This document shows positions 34,722 through 44,284 of a DNA stretch of 64,000 nt, one piece after another. The DNA lies in the NCBI RefSeq assembly GCF_007097155.1, contig NZ_VJWA01000001.1, positions 1,025,501-1,089,500 of the forward strand. The letters are read 5' to 3'. Numbering within the stretch: the stretch's first letter is position 1; each line of letters starts with the position of its first letter. The position numbers were made by a program, and so were the translations under genes. The notes under the pieces are model-generated. The model did not search any database. It had not been told where the DNA came from and saw nothing but the letters and a program-made list of their open reading frames with translations. The stretch is from Glacieibacterium frigidum. GTDB lineage: Bacteria; Pseudomonadota; Alphaproteobacteria; Sphingomonadales; Sphingomonadaceae.

Positions 34722-35630
34722 ATGCTCGACAGCGCGCGTCCCGGACCGGCCTTCCACGCCAGCGTGGGGCATGCCGCCTTCGACGCCATCCGCTTTTCGG
34801 AAAAGCCCGTCGCACAGCTCGTCGCGCGCCCGTCGCAGCCACTGGCGATCGTCCGCCATGTCGGGTCCGCCCATGACGGCATCGTCTCGGCGGCGACCGA
34901 GCCGAACGGCTTCGACACATTGGTTCTGAACGTCACCAGCGGCGGGCGCTACCGCGGGCGCGTCGGCGGGGCGCGCGTCGACCTTCCGTTGCAGCGCGGC
35001 CAGATGAGCTTCGTCCCCGGCACCCAGGACTTCGACATCGATTATCCCGCGTCGAACGGCGTCGTGCTGCTGATGCTGCCCCAGACGCTCGGCGCGCAGC
35101 TTGGCGCGGCGATGGGCACCGGCGTGCCGTCGCCGATGTTCTCGGAGCGCCACGACCGGCTGGCGCAGCTGTTCCTGATGACCGAGCGCGAGCTGGTAAT
35201 GCCCGGCTTCGCTTCCGACCTGATGATCGACGGGCTGCTGCGCGCGATGTTCACCATTCTCGCGCGGCGCGAGGGCGGCGGGCCGCCGCCGCCGTCGCGC
35301 GTCCACCTGCCGCCCGCCAAGCTGAAGCGCGTCACCGACTTCATCGAGGCGGAGCTGGGGCGCGGCATCAGCCTCGACGACATCGCCGGCGTCGCGGGCC
35401 TTTCGCCATTCCACTTCTCGCGCGTCTTCAAGATGGCGACCGGCGAGACCCCCTATCGCTTCCTCGGCGCGCGGCGCCTGGCGCGGGCGCGGGCGCTGCT
35501 GGCGGGCGCGATGCCGCTCGCGGAGATCGCGCTGGCGTGCGGCTTCGCGAGCCAGTCGCACTTCACCGCCGCCTTCACCAAGGCGTTCGGCCTGTCGCCG
35601 GGCCGCTATCGCCGCCAGCTCGCCGACTGA
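34722..35630 (+). CDS. AraC-family transcriptional regulator
   Basis: The 302-aa product has an N-terminal ligand/cupin-like domain (about 1-190) and two helix-turn-helix units at the C-terminus (ISLDDIAGVAGLSPFHFSRVFK and LAEIALACGFASQSHFTAAF, ending GLSPGRYRRQ), the AraC signature. It directly precedes the outer-membrane barrel gene at 35724 (93-bp gap) and may regulate it. Contrast the broken AraC gene at 36539-37478. Confidence 0.93.
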   Translation: MLDSARPGPAFHASVGHAAFDAIRFSEKPVAQLVARPSQPLAIVRHVGSAHDGIVSAATEPNGFDTLVLNVTSGGRYRGRVGGARVDLPLQRGQMSFVPGTQDFDIDYPASNGVVLLMLPQTLGAQLGAAMGTGVPSPMFSERHDRLAQLFLMTERELVMPGFASDLMIDGLLRAMFTILARREGGGPPPPSRVHLPPAKLKRVTDFIEAELGRGISLDDIAGVAGLSPFHFSRVFKMATGETPYRFLGARRLARARALLAGAMPLAEIALACGFASQSHFTAAFTKAFGLSPGRYRRQLAD

Positions 35631-35723
35631 GCTTCGAAGCAATCCGCCGACAATCGCGCGCGTCTTCGAAATACCGCACGCAGCCCACCGCCTATCCCCG
35701 CCGCATCAGCCGGGGAGACGTCG

Positions 35724-36542
35724 ATGAAACGCCGATCAAAATACCTGCTCGGGCTCGCCGCCCTGCTCGCCGCACCGCTGCAGGCACAGGACGCCGAATG
35801 GACTCCGCTCAGCGGCGCGCGCTTCGGTGCCGAGCTCGGCGAGAAATGGATCCCCGTTCCCAACGGCGACAGCGGCGCGCCGCGTCAGGGCTGGCTTGCG
35901 ACCGCCGACGGCTTCTTCACGCGCGAGGCGCATCTCGCCTACGATTATGTCGAGTTCGATGGCGGCGGCGCGCACGAGGTGCTGGCGCGCTTCAACCACC
36001 CGCTGTCGCGTCGCCTCTGGGCCGGTATCGAGGTGCCCTTCTACCAGCGCGCGGGCGGGCGCAGCGATTTCGGCGACGTGTCGGTGAACACGCTGGTGAT
36101 GCTCGCCGAGACGCGCAACCTGTCGGTCAACGCCGGCGTCGGCTGGCGGCTGCCGACGGGGTCGGTGCGGCTGGGTAACAACGTGTTTGCCGCGCAGCCG
36201 CAGATCAACCTGTGGAGCGATGTCGGCGGCGGCTTATCGCTGCGCGGCCGGGTCGGGTACGAATTCACCGACTCCGGCCGTGCCGACGCCTTGGTACTCA
36301 ACGCCGCGATCGGCCAGACGGTGACGCCGCACGACCGCGCGCCGCTTGGCGACCTGACGTGGTACGTCGCGGGCAACTGGCGCGAGCCGTCGCAGAGGCG
36401 CAGCTTCGTCAGCGTCACGCCGGGCGTGCGCACCCATGTCGGCGGCAATCTGTTCTTCCTGGCGGGCGTCGAGTTTCCGCTGACCGACCGCGATGCGTCG
36501 TTCGACCGGCGCTATATCGTCCAGCTCGTGCAGGGCTTCTAG
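35724..36542 (+). CDS. Outer-membrane beta-barrel protein, second copy of the same type
   Basis: The 272-aa product has a signal peptide (LLAAPLQAQ) and a run of amphipathic beta strands closing with a terminal Phe (QLVQGF). The general layout (PRINLW-like QPQINLWSDVGGG, GNLFFLAGVEFPLTDRD) is the same type as the barrel at 31988-32785, though they are clearly different genes. A GGGGAG ribosome-binding site precedes the ATG. Its stop overlaps the stop of the convergent AraC pseudogene by 4 bp. Confidence 0.8.
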   Translation: MKRRSKYLLGLAALLAAPLQAQDAEWTPLSGARFGAELGEKWIPVPNGDSGAPRQGWLATADGFFTREAHLAYDYVEFDGGGAHEVLARFNHPLSRRLWAGIEVPFYQRAGGRSDFGDVSVNTLVMLAETRNLSVNAGVGWRLPTGSVRLGNNVFAAQPQINLWSDVGGGLSLRGRVGYEFTDSGRADALVLNAAIGQTVTPHDRAPLGDLTWYVAGNWREPSQRRSFVSVTPGVRTHVGGNLFFLAGVEFPLTDRDASFDRRYIVQLVQGF

Positions 36543-37478
36543 CTGCGGTGGCGGCGCCGGTATTCGGCGGGGGTCGACCCGACGGTCTGGCGGAAGCGCG
36601 TCGAGAAATGCGCGTGCGTGGCAAAGCCCGTGCGGCGCGCGATCTCGACGATCGGCAGCGCGCCGCCCTTCAGCAGCTCGCGCGCCACGCCGATCCGCTG
36701 GTCGAGCAGATAGCCATAGGGCGGCAGGCCCGTCGCTTGCCTGAAAGCGCGGACGAAGTGATAGCGGCTGTACCCCGCGACGCCTGCAAGATCGTCGAGC
36801 GTCGAGCGTCACTGCGGCGTCGAGGTTGGCGTGGATGAAGTCGCGCACCTTGGTGATCGTATGGGGCGTCAGTGACAGGCGCGCCTGACCGCGGAAGCGC
36901 CCGCCCCAGGCTGATGTCGCCGCCAGCCGGGCGATCAGTGCGTCGAGATAGACGTCGCCGATCGTCGCCCAGTGCGGGTCGCCGCGGCTGGCGATCATCA
37001 GCTCGAACAGGTTGGCGGCGTGGGGGTCGGGGCGGCCGATCACCTCGGCGCAGCGCACCGTCGCGGGGTCGCGGTCGAAGACCTCGGCGACCAGCTGCGC
37101 GAAACGCTGCGGCTCGACATAGATGTGCGCGAACGCGATCGGCCCCTCGGTCTGCCACTTGTAGATGCTGCCCGCCTCGATCGTCGTGATCGCGTGGTGC
37201 GCGACGTCCACGGTTCGCCGCCGGTCGCCGCCGCTCCGGTGGACGCGCTTGGCACCGCCCTGGTGCAGGACAATGACATGATGGTCGAGCGCCGGCTGAC
37301 GCATCGTCGCCGCAGTGCCGCTCCACGACTGGAGGTAGCCGCCGGTCAGCGCGACGGGCGCACTCGCGGCGGCGCTGTCGGTCGATGTCCAGTCGCGCCA
37401 CAGCCGCGAATCGAGCGTATTTGCGACGTGCCGGGCGGTCATCGGCTTTTCGAATTCGGCCTGCGCATGCCCATTCAT
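36539..37478 (-). pseudogene. AraC-family regulator broken by a 7-bp tandem duplication
   Basis: The 5' part reads as a normal AraC protein of about 224 codons: N-terminal sensing domain, then ITKVRDFIHANLDAAVTLD where the first helix-turn-helix begins. At 36793-36806 the 7-mer CGTCGAG (plus strand) occurs twice in tandem, shifting the frame. If one copy is removed, the frame continues directly into DDLAGVAGYSRYHFVRAFRQ, then IVEIARRTGFATHAHFSTRF and the stop at 36539-36541, giving a full 310-aa AraC regulator. As written, both helix-turn-helix units are lost and a long Arg-rich tail is made instead. Confidence 0.9.
36793..36806. repeat. 7-bp perfect tandem duplication (frameshift site)
   Basis: CGTCGAG repeated twice at 36793-36799 and 36800-36806, followed by CGTC. 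It is the only change separating the two halves of the AraC gene. It may be a slippage event, and reversion by loss of one unit would restore the gene. Confidence 0.9.
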
Positions 37479-37611
37479 TATCCCGGCGCTGCATGGGCGT
37501 AAACACGGCGAGCGGGGTGAGGTGGCCAGGCGAGGCGGTTTGCTTACCGGCTGGTATCAACCGGGCGAGGCGGACCCTACGCCGGTCTCATCGCTTCATC
37601 TTGAGGAGTAA

Positions 37612-37687
<76 letters not shown>

Positions 37688-37889
37688 ACGCCCTTGCGGG
37701 AGGCGGGCAGTTAGCAGTGCCTCCCGGCGCCGTCAACGGCCTGTGTAGCCTGCTCCCGCGATGCGGCGAGCGCGGCGCATGACCGGCAGGCGGCGAGACG
37801 CGCCACCGGGCTTCGCCACGCCGCCCGCATTTCGGGTACCGAACGGCGCGAGCTTTGCGCGATAGGCGTGCATGGGCGAGGGCAGGTCG

Positions 37890-39254
37890 ATGCCAGTGAC
37901 ACTCTACGACCGGTTGTGGGATGCGCACGTCGTCGCGGCAGAGGCCGACAGTGGCGCGCTGCTCTATATCGACCGCATGCTGCTCCACGAGGTCAGCAGC
38001 CCGCAGGCATTCGCCGGGCTGAGGGAGCGCGGACTTAGGCCGCGCCGGGCGGCGGCGCACCTCGCGGTCGCCGACCATGCCGTGCCGACGCGGGCGCGCC
38101 ACCCGATCGCCGACCCCCAGGCGCGGGCGCAGGTCGCGCTGCTCGAGGCCAATTGCGCGGCGGCGGGCATCGAATATCTGGCGCTCGACGATGCGCGGCA
38201 GGGCATCGTCCACGTCATCGGGCCCGAGCTGGGCTTCACGCTGCCGGGCATCACTCTCGTCTGCGGCGACAGCCACACCGCGACGCACGGCGCGTTCGGC
38301 GCGCTGGCGTTCGGCATCGGGACGAGCGAGATCGAGAGCGTGCTGGCGACGCAGGTGCTGCGCCAGCAGCGTGCACGGACGCTGCGTGTGCGGATCGACG
38401 GGGTATTGGGGCAGGGCGTGTCGGCGAAGGATGTCATCCTGACGCTGATCGGCCGCATCGGCGCGGGCGGCGCGGCGGGTTTTGCCATTGAATATGCGGG
38501 GTCGACCGTGTCGGGGATGTCGATGGAGGCGCGCATGACGCTGTGCAACATGACCATCGAGGCGGGCGCGCGCATCGGGCTGATCGCACCCGACGACACC
38601 ACCTTCGCCTATCTGAAGGGCCGCCCGCGTGCGCCGGTGGATGCGGTGTGGGAGGCGGCGGTGGCGTACTGGCGGACGCTGGCGAGCGACCCGGTCGCCG
38701 TCTTCGACCGCGAGATCGCGCTCGATGCTGCCGCTATCGCCCCGCAGGTCAGCTGGGGGACGAGCCCCGATCAGGTCGTCGCAGTGGACGGCGTCGTGCC
38801 CGCCGGCGCGGGGAAGGGGGCACTCGCGTACATGGGGCTGAGCGCGGGCGCGCCGCTCGCCGGGCTGGCAATCGACCGGGTGTTCATCGGCTCGTGCACC
38901 AACGGGCGGATTGAAGACCTGCGCGCTGCTGCTGCCGTGGCGCAAGGCCGACGCGTCGCCGACGGGGTCACCGCGATCGTCGTGCCGGGGTCGGGGCTGG
39001 TCAAGCGCACCGCCGAGGCCGAGGGTCTGCGCGACATCTTCATCGCCGCGGGCTTCGAGTGGCGCGAGCCCGGCTGCTCGCTGTGCGTCGCGATGAACGA
39101 CGACCGGCTCGACCCCGGCCAGCGCTGCGCCTCGACCTCCAACCGCAATTTCGAGGGGCGGCAGGGCATCGGCGCGCGCACCCATCTGATGAGCCCGGCG
39201 ATGGCGGCGGCAGCGGCGGTCACCGGTGTCATCACCGACGTGCGCGCGCTGTGA
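37890..39254 (+). CDS. LeuC-like aconitase-family dehydratase, large subunit
   Basis: Iron-sulfur hydro-lyase subunit resembling 3-isopropylmalate dehydratase LeuC. The 454-aa product starts at ATG 37890 after GAGGGCAGG (an upstream ATG at 37872 lacks that spacing). The three cluster ligands are C336 (GSCTNGR), C396 and C399 (GCSLC), with the spacing of E. coli Leu[26 protein letters not shown] is the conserved substrate region. The gene is followed with overlaps by a LeuD-like subunit and a C-C lyase. It may therefore hydrate an alkylmaleate-type compound in a degradative pathway rather than make leucine; the canonical leuB is not nearby. Confidence 0.88.
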   Translation: MPVTLYDRLWDAHVVAAEADSGALLYIDRMLLHEVSSPQAFAGLRERGLRPRRAAAHLAVADHAVPTRARHPIADPQARAQVALLEANCAAAGIEYLALDDARQGIVHVIGPELGFTLPGITLVCGDSHTATHGAFGALAFGIGTSEIESVLATQVLRQQRARTLRVRIDGVLGQGVSAKDVILTLIGRIGAGGAAGFAIEYAGSTVSGMSMEARMTLCNMTIEAGARIGLIAPDDTTFAYLKGRPRAPVDAVWEAAVAYWRTLASDPVAVFDREIALDAAAIAPQVSWGTSPDQVVAVDGVVPAGAGKGALAYMGLSAGAPLAGLAIDRVFIGSCTNGRIEDLRAAAAVAQGRRVADGVTAIVVPGSGLVKRTAEAEGLRDIFIAAGFEWREPGCSLCVAMNDDRLDPGQRCASTSNRNFEGRQGIGARTHLMSPAMAAAAAVTGVITDVRAL

Positions 39255-39850
39255 CGCCCTTCACCACCCTTTCGTCGCGCGCGGTGCCGCTGCCCGAGGC
39301 GAACATCGACACCGACATCATCCTGCCGGCGCGCTTCCTGCTGCACACCGAAAAGCACGGGCTGGGCCGCTTCGCCTTTTTCGAGCGGCGGCAGGGCGGC
39401 GGCTTCATCCTCGACGACCCGCGGCTGACAGGCGCGCAGATCCTCGTTGCGGGCGAGAATTTTGGCTGCGGGTCGAGCCGCGAGCAGGCGCCATGGGCGC
39501 TCGCCGACCTCGGCATCCGCTGCATCGTCGCGCCGTCGTTCGGCGAGATCTTCCGCGCCAACTGCATCCGCAACGCCATGCTGCCGGTGACACTGGGCCG
39601 TGCCGACTGGCTGCGCGTCCTCGAAGCGGCGCAGCGGTTCGAGGTAATGGCCGTCTACCTCGCCACCGGGCGCCTCGACCTCGCCAACACGAGCATCGGC
39701 TTCAGCCTGCCGCCGCGCGAGCGCGAGGCGCTGCTCGACGGCCGCGACGAGATCGACCTGATCCTCGCGCATCACGCCGCGGCGATCGCCGCTTTCGAAA
39801 CCCGCCAGCGGCACGACCAGCCGTGGCTCTGGGAGACACATCATGGCTGA
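39251..39850 (+). CDS. LeuD-like aconitase-family dehydratase, small subunit
   Basis: Swivel-domain subunit partnering the LeuC-like protein. The 199-aa product from GTG 39251 (GTGA overlap with the previous stop) contains [31 protein letters not shown] and [17 protein letters not shown], all LeuD hallmarks. The LeuD specificity loop region ([18 protein letters not shown]) differs from the usual leucine-pathway sequence. The stop lies 8 bp inside the following lyase gene. Confidence 0.9.
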   Translation: MTPFTTLSSRAVPLPEANIDTDIILPARFLLHTEKHGLGRFAFFERRQGGGFILDDPRLTGAQILVAGENFGCGSSREQAPWALADLGIRCIVAPSFGEIFRANCIRNAMLPVTLGRADWLRVLEAAQRFEVMAVYLATGRLDLANTSIGFSLPPREREALLDGRDEIDLILAHHAAAIAAFETRQRHDQPWLWETHHG

Positions 39851-40703
39851 CCCCCGCCTGCGCGCGCTGCTCGACGCGAAGACCTTCTTCGTTGCGCCCG
39901 GCATCCAGGACATGATCACCGCGGTGATCGCCAACAAGGTCGGGTTCGAGATCGTCTACGGCACCGGCTATTGGATGACCGCGTCCGCCCACGGGCTGCC
40001 CGACGCCGGGATCGCCAGCTACACGCAGATGCTCGACCGAATGGCGACGCTGGTGCGCGCGGCGGATGCGCCGGTGATCGCCGACGCCGACACCGGCTTC
40101 GGCGGGCTGCTCAACGTCCATCACACGGTGCGCGGCTATGAAGATGCCGGCGTCACCGCGATCCAGATCGAGGACCAGGAATTCCCCAAGAAATGCGGCC
40201 ACACGCCCTACAAGCGGCTGATCCCGGTGCAGGACATGGTCGACAAGGTGCGGGTCGCGGTCGCGGCACGGCGGTCGCCAGATTTCCTGATCATCGCGCG
40301 CACCGACGCGCGCCAGTCGGAGGGGCTGGAAGGCTCGATCGCGCGCGCACGGGCCTATGCGGAAGCGGGAGCCGACGTCCTGTTCTGCGAGGCGCTGACC
40401 AGCGCCGACGAGATGCGCGCGGCGTGCGCGGCGATCGACCGGCCGATGATGGCGAACATGTCGAACGGCGGGCTCACGCCAGTGCTGTCGGCGCGCGAAC
40501 TCGCGGACATCGGCTATGCCTTCGCGATCTACCCGTCGCTGACCAGCCTGATTGCGTCGGCCGCGATGGAGACCGCGCTGCGCCGCCTGAAGGACGACGG
40601 CGACGGTCAGCCCGCCGACCTGCCGATGTTCGATTTCAACGAGTTCTGCGGCCTGATCGGCTTCCAGGAGGTATGGGACTTCGAGGCGAAGTGGGGGCGG
40701 TGA
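39843..40703 (+). CDS. Isocitrate-lyase/PEP-mutase-family C-C lyase
   Basis: Mg-dependent lyase cleaving an alkylmalate-like acid, related to 2,3-dimethylmalate and 2-methylisocitrate lyases. The 286-aa product has the metal/substrate motifs DADTGFGG (81-88) and IEDQ, and the lyase signature KKCGH with C118. This cysteine is present in lyases but not in PEP mutases, so a lyase is expected. The start ATG lies 8 bp inside the LeuD-like gene. It reads as the third enzyme of a hydrate-then-cleave pathway; the exact acid is unknown. Confidence 0.9.
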   Translation: MADPRLRALLDAKTFFVAPGIQDMITAVIANKVGFEIVYGTGYWMTASAHGLPDAGIASYTQMLDRMATLVRAADAPVIADADTGFGGLLNVHHTVRGYEDAGVTAIQIEDQEFPKKCGHTPYKRLIPVQDMVDKVRVAVAARRSPDFLIIARTDARQSEGLEGSIARARAYAEAGADVLFCEALTSADEMRAACAAIDRPMMANMSNGGLTPVLSARELADIGYAFAIYPSLTSLIASAAMETALRRLKDDGDGQPADLPMFDFNEFCGLIGFQEVWDFEAKWGR

Positions 40704-40716
40704 CCGGGTCGTCGGG

Positions 40717-41823
40717 TTAGGGCGTCAGCGTCTCGCGGGCCTCGCGCGAAATGCCGATCAATATGCCGAGCAGGATCAGCACGGTCATCATCGCCGACCC
40801 GCCATAGCTGATCAGCGGCAGCGGGATACCGACGACGGGGGCTAGCCCCATGACCATCATCATATTGATCGCGAGGTAGAAGAACAGGGTGCAGGTCAGC
40901 CCCATCGCCGCGAGGCGCGAGAAGGGTGCCCGGGCGCGCAGCGCGACGCGGACACCCCAGGCAAGGATGATGCCGAACCCGATAATGATGAACGCGCCGC
41001 CCAGCAGCCCCCATTCCTCGGCCATCGTCGCGAAGATGAAGTCGGTCTGCGGCTCGGGCAGGTAATCGAGATGGCTCTGGGTGCCCGACAGGAAGCCCTT
41101 GCCGAAAAGGCCGCCGCTGCCGATCGCGATCTTCGACTGGGTAATGTGATAGCCCGCACCCAGCGGATCGCTGGCGGGGTCGAGGAAGATCGCGATGCGC
41201 CGCTTCTGGTAATCGTGCAGCATCGTCCATGCGATCGGGGCCGCGGCGACGATCGCTGCGCCCGCGCTCAGGAACAGCCACAGCCGAACGCCCGCCAGGA
41301 ACATGATCGAGACCCCGCCGAAGCAGATCGCCAGCGCCGTCCCCAGGTCGGGCTGGGTCATCACCAGCGCGGCCGGCAACGCGATGATGAGCAGCGGCGG
41401 CCACAGCCCGACGAAGCGCGTCACGAACGGCCGCGGCACGTAATGATAGAAGCGGGCGAGCGCGAGGACGATCGCGATCTTCATGAACTCCGACGGCTGG
41501 AGCTGAATGAACCCCAGGTCGAGCCAGCGCTGCCCGCCGCCCTTGATCGCGCCCAGCGCCTCGACGCCGATCAGCGCGACGAGCACCGCGCCGTACAGCA
41601 CATAGGCATAGTCGATCCACATCCGCAGCGGCACCTGCGCAACGACCAGCATGACCAGCAGCAGCACCGCCAGGCGGACGCTGTGCCGCGACGCCCAAGG
41701 CTCGAAGCTGCCCGCCGCCGCCGAATAGAGGATGACCAGGCTGAACCCGCCCAGCGCCATCACGGCCAATATGATGCCCCAAGGGTACTGGCGCAGCCGC
41801 TGGAGCCAGGGGGCGTCGAGCAT
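40717..41823 (-). CDS. rodA: RodA peptidoglycan glycosyltransferase (SEDS)
   Basis: Polytopic peptidoglycan polymerase for cell elongation, partner of PBP2. The 368-aa product has about ten membrane helices and SEDS motifs (IQLQPSEFMKIAIVLALARFYH, MTQPDLGTAL, FIFATMAEEWGLLGG, GIPLPLISYGGSAM). Last gene of the mreB-C-D-mrdA-rodA operon; its start lies 2 bp after the stop of mrdA. It ends 13 bp from the convergent lyase gene. Confidence 0.97.
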   Translation of the reverse strand: MLDAPWLQRLRQYPWGIILAVMALGGFSLVILYSAAAGSFEPWASRHSVRLAVLLLVMLVVAQVPLRMWIDYAYVLYGAVLVALIGVEALGAIKGGGQRWLDLGFIQLQPSEFMKIAIVLALARFYHYVPRPFVTRFVGLWPPLLIIALPAALVMTQPDLGTALAICFGGVSIMFLAGVRLWLFLSAGAAIVAAAPIAWTMLHDYQKRRIAIFLDPASDPLGAGYHITQSKIAIGSGGLFGKGFLSGTQSHLDYLPEPQTDFIFATMAEEWGLLGGAFIIIGFGIILAWGVRVALRARAPFSRLAAMGLTCTLFFYLAINMMMVMGLAPVVGIPLPLISYGGSAMMTVLILLGILIGISREARETLTP

Positions 41824-41825
41824 CC

Positions 41826-43763
41826 TCAGGTCACCACCGGCGGAGGCGCGGGAGCGGGCGCGGCTGCGGCAGCTGCATCCGCCGCGGCCTTCGCCGCCGC
41901 TTCGTTGGCTGCCTTGCGCCGCGCTGCATCCGCCTCGATGATGCGCAGCGTCGCATTGGCGCGCTCGGGTTCGAATAAATAGGTCAGCACGTCGCGCGCC
42001 ACCGGGGCGGCGGCGGTGCCGCCGTGCATGCCGTGCTCGACGATCACGCTGACCGCGTAGCGCGGGTTGATCACCGGCGCATAGGCGACGAACAGCGCGT
42101 GATCGCGGTACTTCCACGGCATCTGCTCCTGCCGGGTCACGCCGCGCCGCCGCTCGGCCATGGTGATGCGCTTGACCTGCGCGGTGCCCGTCTTGCCGGC
42201 CATGACGATGCCGTCGACCATGACCCGGCTACGCGTCGCGGTGCCGCCGCGCCCGTTGACGACATCGACCATGCCCTGGCGAACGATCGCGAGATGCTCC
42301 TCCGGAATACCGAGCGACGGTGCGGCGGCACGCGGGCCGTCGGCGAGCAGCCGCGGCTCGACCGCGCGCCCCGTCGCGAGCCGCGCCGCCATCACCGCCA
42401 GCTGTAGCGGATTGGCGATCAGGTAACCCTGGCCGATCGAGGCGTTCAGCGTTTCGCCGATGGTCCAGTCCTTGCCGTAGCGCTTTTCCTTCCACGCCGC
42501 GTCGGGAACGATGCCCTTCGCCTGGCCGGGCAGCGGCAGGTCGAACTTCTGGCCAAGCCCGAAAACCCGCGCCATGTCGGCGATCGCCTGGTTTCCCGCC
42601 GCCCGGCCGTAGGTGTAGAAATATACGTCGCAGCTCTGCGGGATGGCGGAGTGCAGGTCGACATGGCCGTGCCCGCGCCGCGAATGGCAGTGCCACAGGC
42701 CGCGCCCGTAGCGGTACACACCGCGGCAGACGACCGCGTCCTCGGGGCTGATCCCGGCCTTCAACGCGGCGAGCGCGGTGACCATCTTGAAGGTCGATCC
42801 GGGCGGATAGAGCCCCTGCGCGCTCTTGTTGATCAGCGGGTGCGCGTCCGATGACTGGAGCGACTTCCACAGCTTGGTCGGCACGCGCGTCGAGAAGACG
42901 TTGGGGTCATAGGCAGGCGACGACAGCATGCACAGCACGTCGCCGGTCTGGCAGTCCATGACGATGACGCTGGCGGACTCGTCGCCCAGCCGCCGCGCGG
43001 CATAGCTCTGCAGGCCGCGATCGATGGTCAGGCGGACGTTGGCGCCGGGCTCGTCGGCCTTGGTGTCGAGCTCCCGGACGATCTTGCCGCGCGCATTGAC
43101 CTCGACGCGCCGGGCGCCGGGCTTGCCGCGCAGCACCGCGTCCTGCGTGCGCTCGATGCCGTCCTTGCCCAGCTTGAAGCCGGGGAAGACCAGCAGGGGG
43201 TCGCGCTCGCGCTGATACTGCTCGGGCGTCGGCGCGCCGACATAGCCGAGCAGGTGGGCGAACGCCGGACCGCCCGCATAGACGCGGCCGAAGCTCTGGA
43301 CGGGAACGACGCCGGGCAGGTCGGGCAGGCGAACGTTTAGCGCCGCGAACTGCGGCCACGCCAGCCCGCTGGCGACCGCGACGGGCATCGCGCCGGGCAG
43401 GCGCGCGACATCGGCGCGGATGCGCGTTAGGTCCTCCAGCGTCAGCGGCAGCACGCCCATGATGGCGCGCAGCGTCGCCTCCAGGTCGCGAACCTGCTCG
43501 GGGATCAGCTCGAGGCCATAGTCGGGGGCGTTGGCCGCCAGCGGCAGCCCCGCGCGGTCGACGATCCAGCCCCGGCGCGGCGGGATCAGGCGCAGCGAGA
43601 CGCGGTTGTCCTCCGACGCGAGCCGGTATTTCTCGCCCTCGAACAGCGACAGATAGGCCATGCGGGCGCCCAGTGTCGCGCCGACCAGCGCCATGCCGCC
43701 GCCCAGCAGCACGGCCCGTCTGGCGAACACCTGCTCGCGTTCGGCCTCGGTGCGGAAGTTCAT
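41826..43763 (-). CDS. mrdA: Penicillin-binding protein 2, elongasome transpeptidase
   Basis: Peptidoglycan transpeptidase of the elongation complex. The 645-aa product has an N-terminal membrane anchor (about 15-40), a PBP2 dimerisation/pedestal domain and a transpeptidase domain. The SxxK is STFK (S323, K326), the second motif SCD and the third KTGTAQ. The C-terminus ends in an Ala/Pro-rich tail. ATG 43763 overlaps the mreD stop (ATGA), and its stop is 2 bp before the rodA ATG. Confidence 0.97.
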   Translation of the reverse strand: MNFRTEAEREQVFARRAVLLGGGMALVGATLGARMAYLSLFEGEKYRLASEDNRVSLRLIPPRRGWIVDRAGLPLAANAPDYGLELIPEQVRDLEATLRAIMGVLPLTLEDLTRIRADVARLPGAMPVAVASGLAWPQFAALNVRLPDLPGVVPVQSFGRVYAGGPAFAHLLGYVGAPTPEQYQRERDPLLVFPGFKLGKDGIERTQDAVLRGKPGARRVEVNARGKIVRELDTKADEPGANVRLTIDRGLQSYAARRLGDESASVIVMDCQTGDVLCMLSSPAYDPNVFSTRVPTKLWKSLQSSDAHPLINKSAQGLYPPGSTFKMVTALAALKAGISPEDAVVCRGVYRYGRGLWHCHSRRGHGHVDLHSAIPQSCDVYFYTYGRAAGNQAIADMARVFGLGQKFDLPLPGQAKGIVPDAAWKEKRYGKDWTIGETLNASIGQGYLIANPLQLAVMAARLATGRAVEPRLLADGPRAAAPSLGIPEEHLAIVRQGMVDVVNGRGGTATRSRVMVDGIVMAGKTGTAQVKRITMAERRRGVTRQEQMPWKYRDHALFVAYAPVINPRYAVSVIVEHGMHGGTAAAPVARDVLTYLFEPERANATLRIIEADAARRKAANEAAAKAAADAAAAAAPAPAPPPVVT

Positions 43764-44284
43764 CGCAGCAGGCGGCGCTGTACGCGGCCGCAGATCAGCA
43801 CGACGAACGGGTAGGACAGGGCGGTCGCCGCGGCCTGGACGAGCAGCGGCGTCAGCGGCGCCTCGACCCCCGCCAGCACGAGCAGCTGCTGGCCGACGAG
43901 GGCATAGGCGAGCGACAACAGGCCCAGCACGACCCAGTCGAAGCCGAAGCGGTGGTGGCCGAAGCGCCGCTCGAACAGCCGCACGAACAGCGCGGTCAGC
44001 GCGTACAGCGTCGCCGACACGCCGAAGGGCGCACCGGTCAGCGCGTCTGCGGCCAGTCCCAGCACAAAGGCGAGCCACGGCGGCATCAGCCCGGGCTGAA
44101 AAGTTGTCCAGACAAATACCGCGACGAAGCCCAGCGCGGGCAGAACCGGCCACGGCAAGATGATCGGCGCGGTGGTCAGCACGACGAGCAGCAGGACGGT
44201 CGTGCCGGGCACCAGCCAGCGCCACGCGCTCGTCACCCACGAGAAGCGGTCGGCGGCCGAGCGCAGCCGGTAATCGGTGCTCAT
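43760..44284 (-). CDS. mreD: MreD rod-shape-determining membrane protein
   Basis: Inner-membrane component of the elongasome. The 174-aa product has five to six membrane helices and the loose MreD pattern (AFVLGLAADALTGAPFGVSATLYALTAL). The family is weakly conserved, so the identity rests mainly on position between mreC and mrdA, with overlaps at both ends. Confidence 0.92.
   Translation of the reverse strand: MSTDYRLRSAADRFSWVTSAWRWLVPGTTVLLLVVLTTAPIILPWPVLPALGFVAVFVWTTFQPGLMPPWLAFVLGLAADALTGAPFGVSATLYALTALFVRLFERRFGHHRFGFDWVVLGLLSLAYALVGQQLLVLAGVEAPLTPLLVQAAATALSYPFVVLICGRVQRRLLR

Noticed and set aside
36234-36538. C-terminal extension of the frameshifted AraC frame
   Set aside because: It runs antisense through the barrel gene and has the Arg/Asp bias of shadow frames; the true AraC end is at 36539 in the other frame.
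37872-37889. Upstream ATG for the LeuC-like gene
   Set aside because: GAGGGCAGG is placed for the ATG at 37890, which also matches the usual MPxTLYD start of LeuC proteins.
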